Assembly: GCA_016292805.1 (NCBI GenBank)
Contig: JAEDFM010000074.1
Span: 1-5,253, forward strand
Direction of reading: 5' to 3'
Length of the DNA stretch: 5,253 nucleotides
Source: Treponema sp.
Lineage (GTDB): Bacteria > Spirochaetota > Spirochaetia > Treponematales > Treponemataceae
Shown: positions 4,743-5,253 of the stretch, one piece after another
Layout: each line of letters begins with the position of its first letter
How positions within the stretch are numbered: position 1 is the stretch's first letter
The notes under the pieces: model-generated
The model's input: the letters and a program-made list of their open reading frames with translations, nothing else
Databases searched by the model: none
What the model was told of the DNA's origin: nothing
Translations under genes and position numbers: made by a program

Positions 4743-5253
4743 ATGAATATTTTTAAGGGTGCTTTTACGGCTTTAATTACGCCAATGAACGCAGATGGTT
4801 CAGTTGATTTTGATGGATTCCGTAAAAACGTCAAATATCAGTTGGAACAGGGAATTGATGGATTGGTTCCACTTGGAACAACAGCTGAAACTCCAACTTT
4901 GGATGAAAAACCTGGTAGCGAAGAAGATAAAATCATCGCCATCGTTTTTGAAGAAGTTCGTGCATTTGAAAAAACCTCTGGTAAAAAAATTCCTGTAATC
5001 ATTGGTGCTGGTTCTAACAACACTAAGGATGCAGTAGCATATTGTGAACGCGCAAAGGCAGCAGGTGCTGACGCAGCATTAGTTGTTACTCCATACTACA
5101 ATAAACCATCAAAGGAAGGTATTTACCAGCACTTTGCAGCTTGTTCTAAAGTTGGTATTCCAATCATCGTTTATAACATTGCTGGTCGTACAGGATTAAA
5201 TATTCCAACAGATTTGTTGGCTCGCATTGCTGAACTTCCAAATATTGCCGGAG
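4743..5253 (+). CDS. dapA: 4-hydroxy-tetrahydrodipicolinate synthase (DHDPS), N-terminal part
   Basis: DapA condenses pyruvate with aspartate semialdehyde in the cytoplasm, the first step committed to diaminopimelate and lysine. The 170 codons present run open to the right edge. They show the (beta/alpha)8 aldolase hallmarks: GAFTALITPM near the N-terminus, GTTAE at 45-49 (the catalytic Thr region, usually GTTGE), VTPYYNKPSKEGIYQHF at 115-131 with the active-site Tyr of the YYN motif, and YNIAGRTG at 144-151 with catalytic Y144 and substrate-binding R149. The Schiff-base lysine should follow just past the edge, after NIAG. YYNKP and YNxxGRT favour DapA over the related N-acetylneuraminate lyase. 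The segment between GTTAE and the VIIGAGSNNT strand looks about ten residues longer than in E. coli DapA. The start ATG has GAGG 6 nt upstream and is expressed divergently from the lacI-ECF operon. Confidence 0.9.
   Translation, partial: MNIFKGAFTALITPMNADGSVDFDGFRKNVKYQLEQGIDGLVPLGTTAETPTLDEKPGSEEDKIIAIVFEEVRAFEKTSGKKIPVIIGAGSNNTKDAVAYCERAKAAGADAALVVTPYYNKPSKEGIYQHFAACSKVGIPIIVYNIAGRTGLNIPTDLLARIAELPNIAG

Noticed and set aside
4795..5023. Two short frames, one on each strand, inside dapA
   Set aside because: Both overlap the well-conserved dapA frame and have no ribosome binding site or family features.

Overview
This AT-rich window (coding G+C looks low, roughly 35-40 percent by eye) reads as ordinary bacterial chromosome. 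My best guess is a host-associated spirochaete of the Treponema type: a tripartite ECF transporter fused into one chain, a tRNA-Cys without an encoded CCA, and the protein flavour all fit. I cannot exclude a low-GC Firmicute. Nothing seen suggests a mobile element, prophage or CRISPR array.

Layout, left to right. Positions 1-292 (minus strand) hold a complete riboswitch control unit: a sigma70-like promoter, a single-aptamer glycine riboswitch, an intrinsic terminator, and the first 20 codons of a sodium:alanine/glycine symporter that runs off the left edge. Positions 293-350 hold a 12-bp tandem duplication. Positions 346-440 hold a small hairpin-rich segment ending in its own minus-strand terminator. 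It contains no credible protein and may be an undescribed small RNA. Positions 456-607 hold a tRNA-Cys (GCA) gene with a near-consensus promoter and a terminator, also on the minus strand.

Positions 635-4657 are one tightly packed minus-strand operon, transcribed in this order: a LacI-family regulator, a 713-residue EcfA-EcfA'-EcfT fusion (energy-coupling module of a vitamin/micronutrient ECF transporter), a zinc-ribbon Nudix hydrolase, and a 98-residue membrane protein. Stops and starts are separated by 1 nt, overlap by 1 nt, or lie 12 nt apart. The operon has no substrate-binding S component, so the ECF module must either borrow one encoded elsewhere or serve several. No terminator is visible between the last gene and the tRNA-Cys promoter.

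Positions 4658-4742 are a short divergent control region. It carries a good plus-strand promoter for dapA (4743 to the right edge, truncated just before the expected catalytic lysine) and a weaker candidate minus-strand promoter for the lacI-ECF operon. The two overlap, so one LacI-type protein bound there could affect both directions.

The most interesting points are the expression platform of the riboswitch, whose duplicated CAGAG suggests a glycine OFF switch; the unexplained structured segment next to tRNA-Cys; and the unusual combination of a LacI regulator, a fused ECF module, a Nudix enzyme and a small membrane protein.
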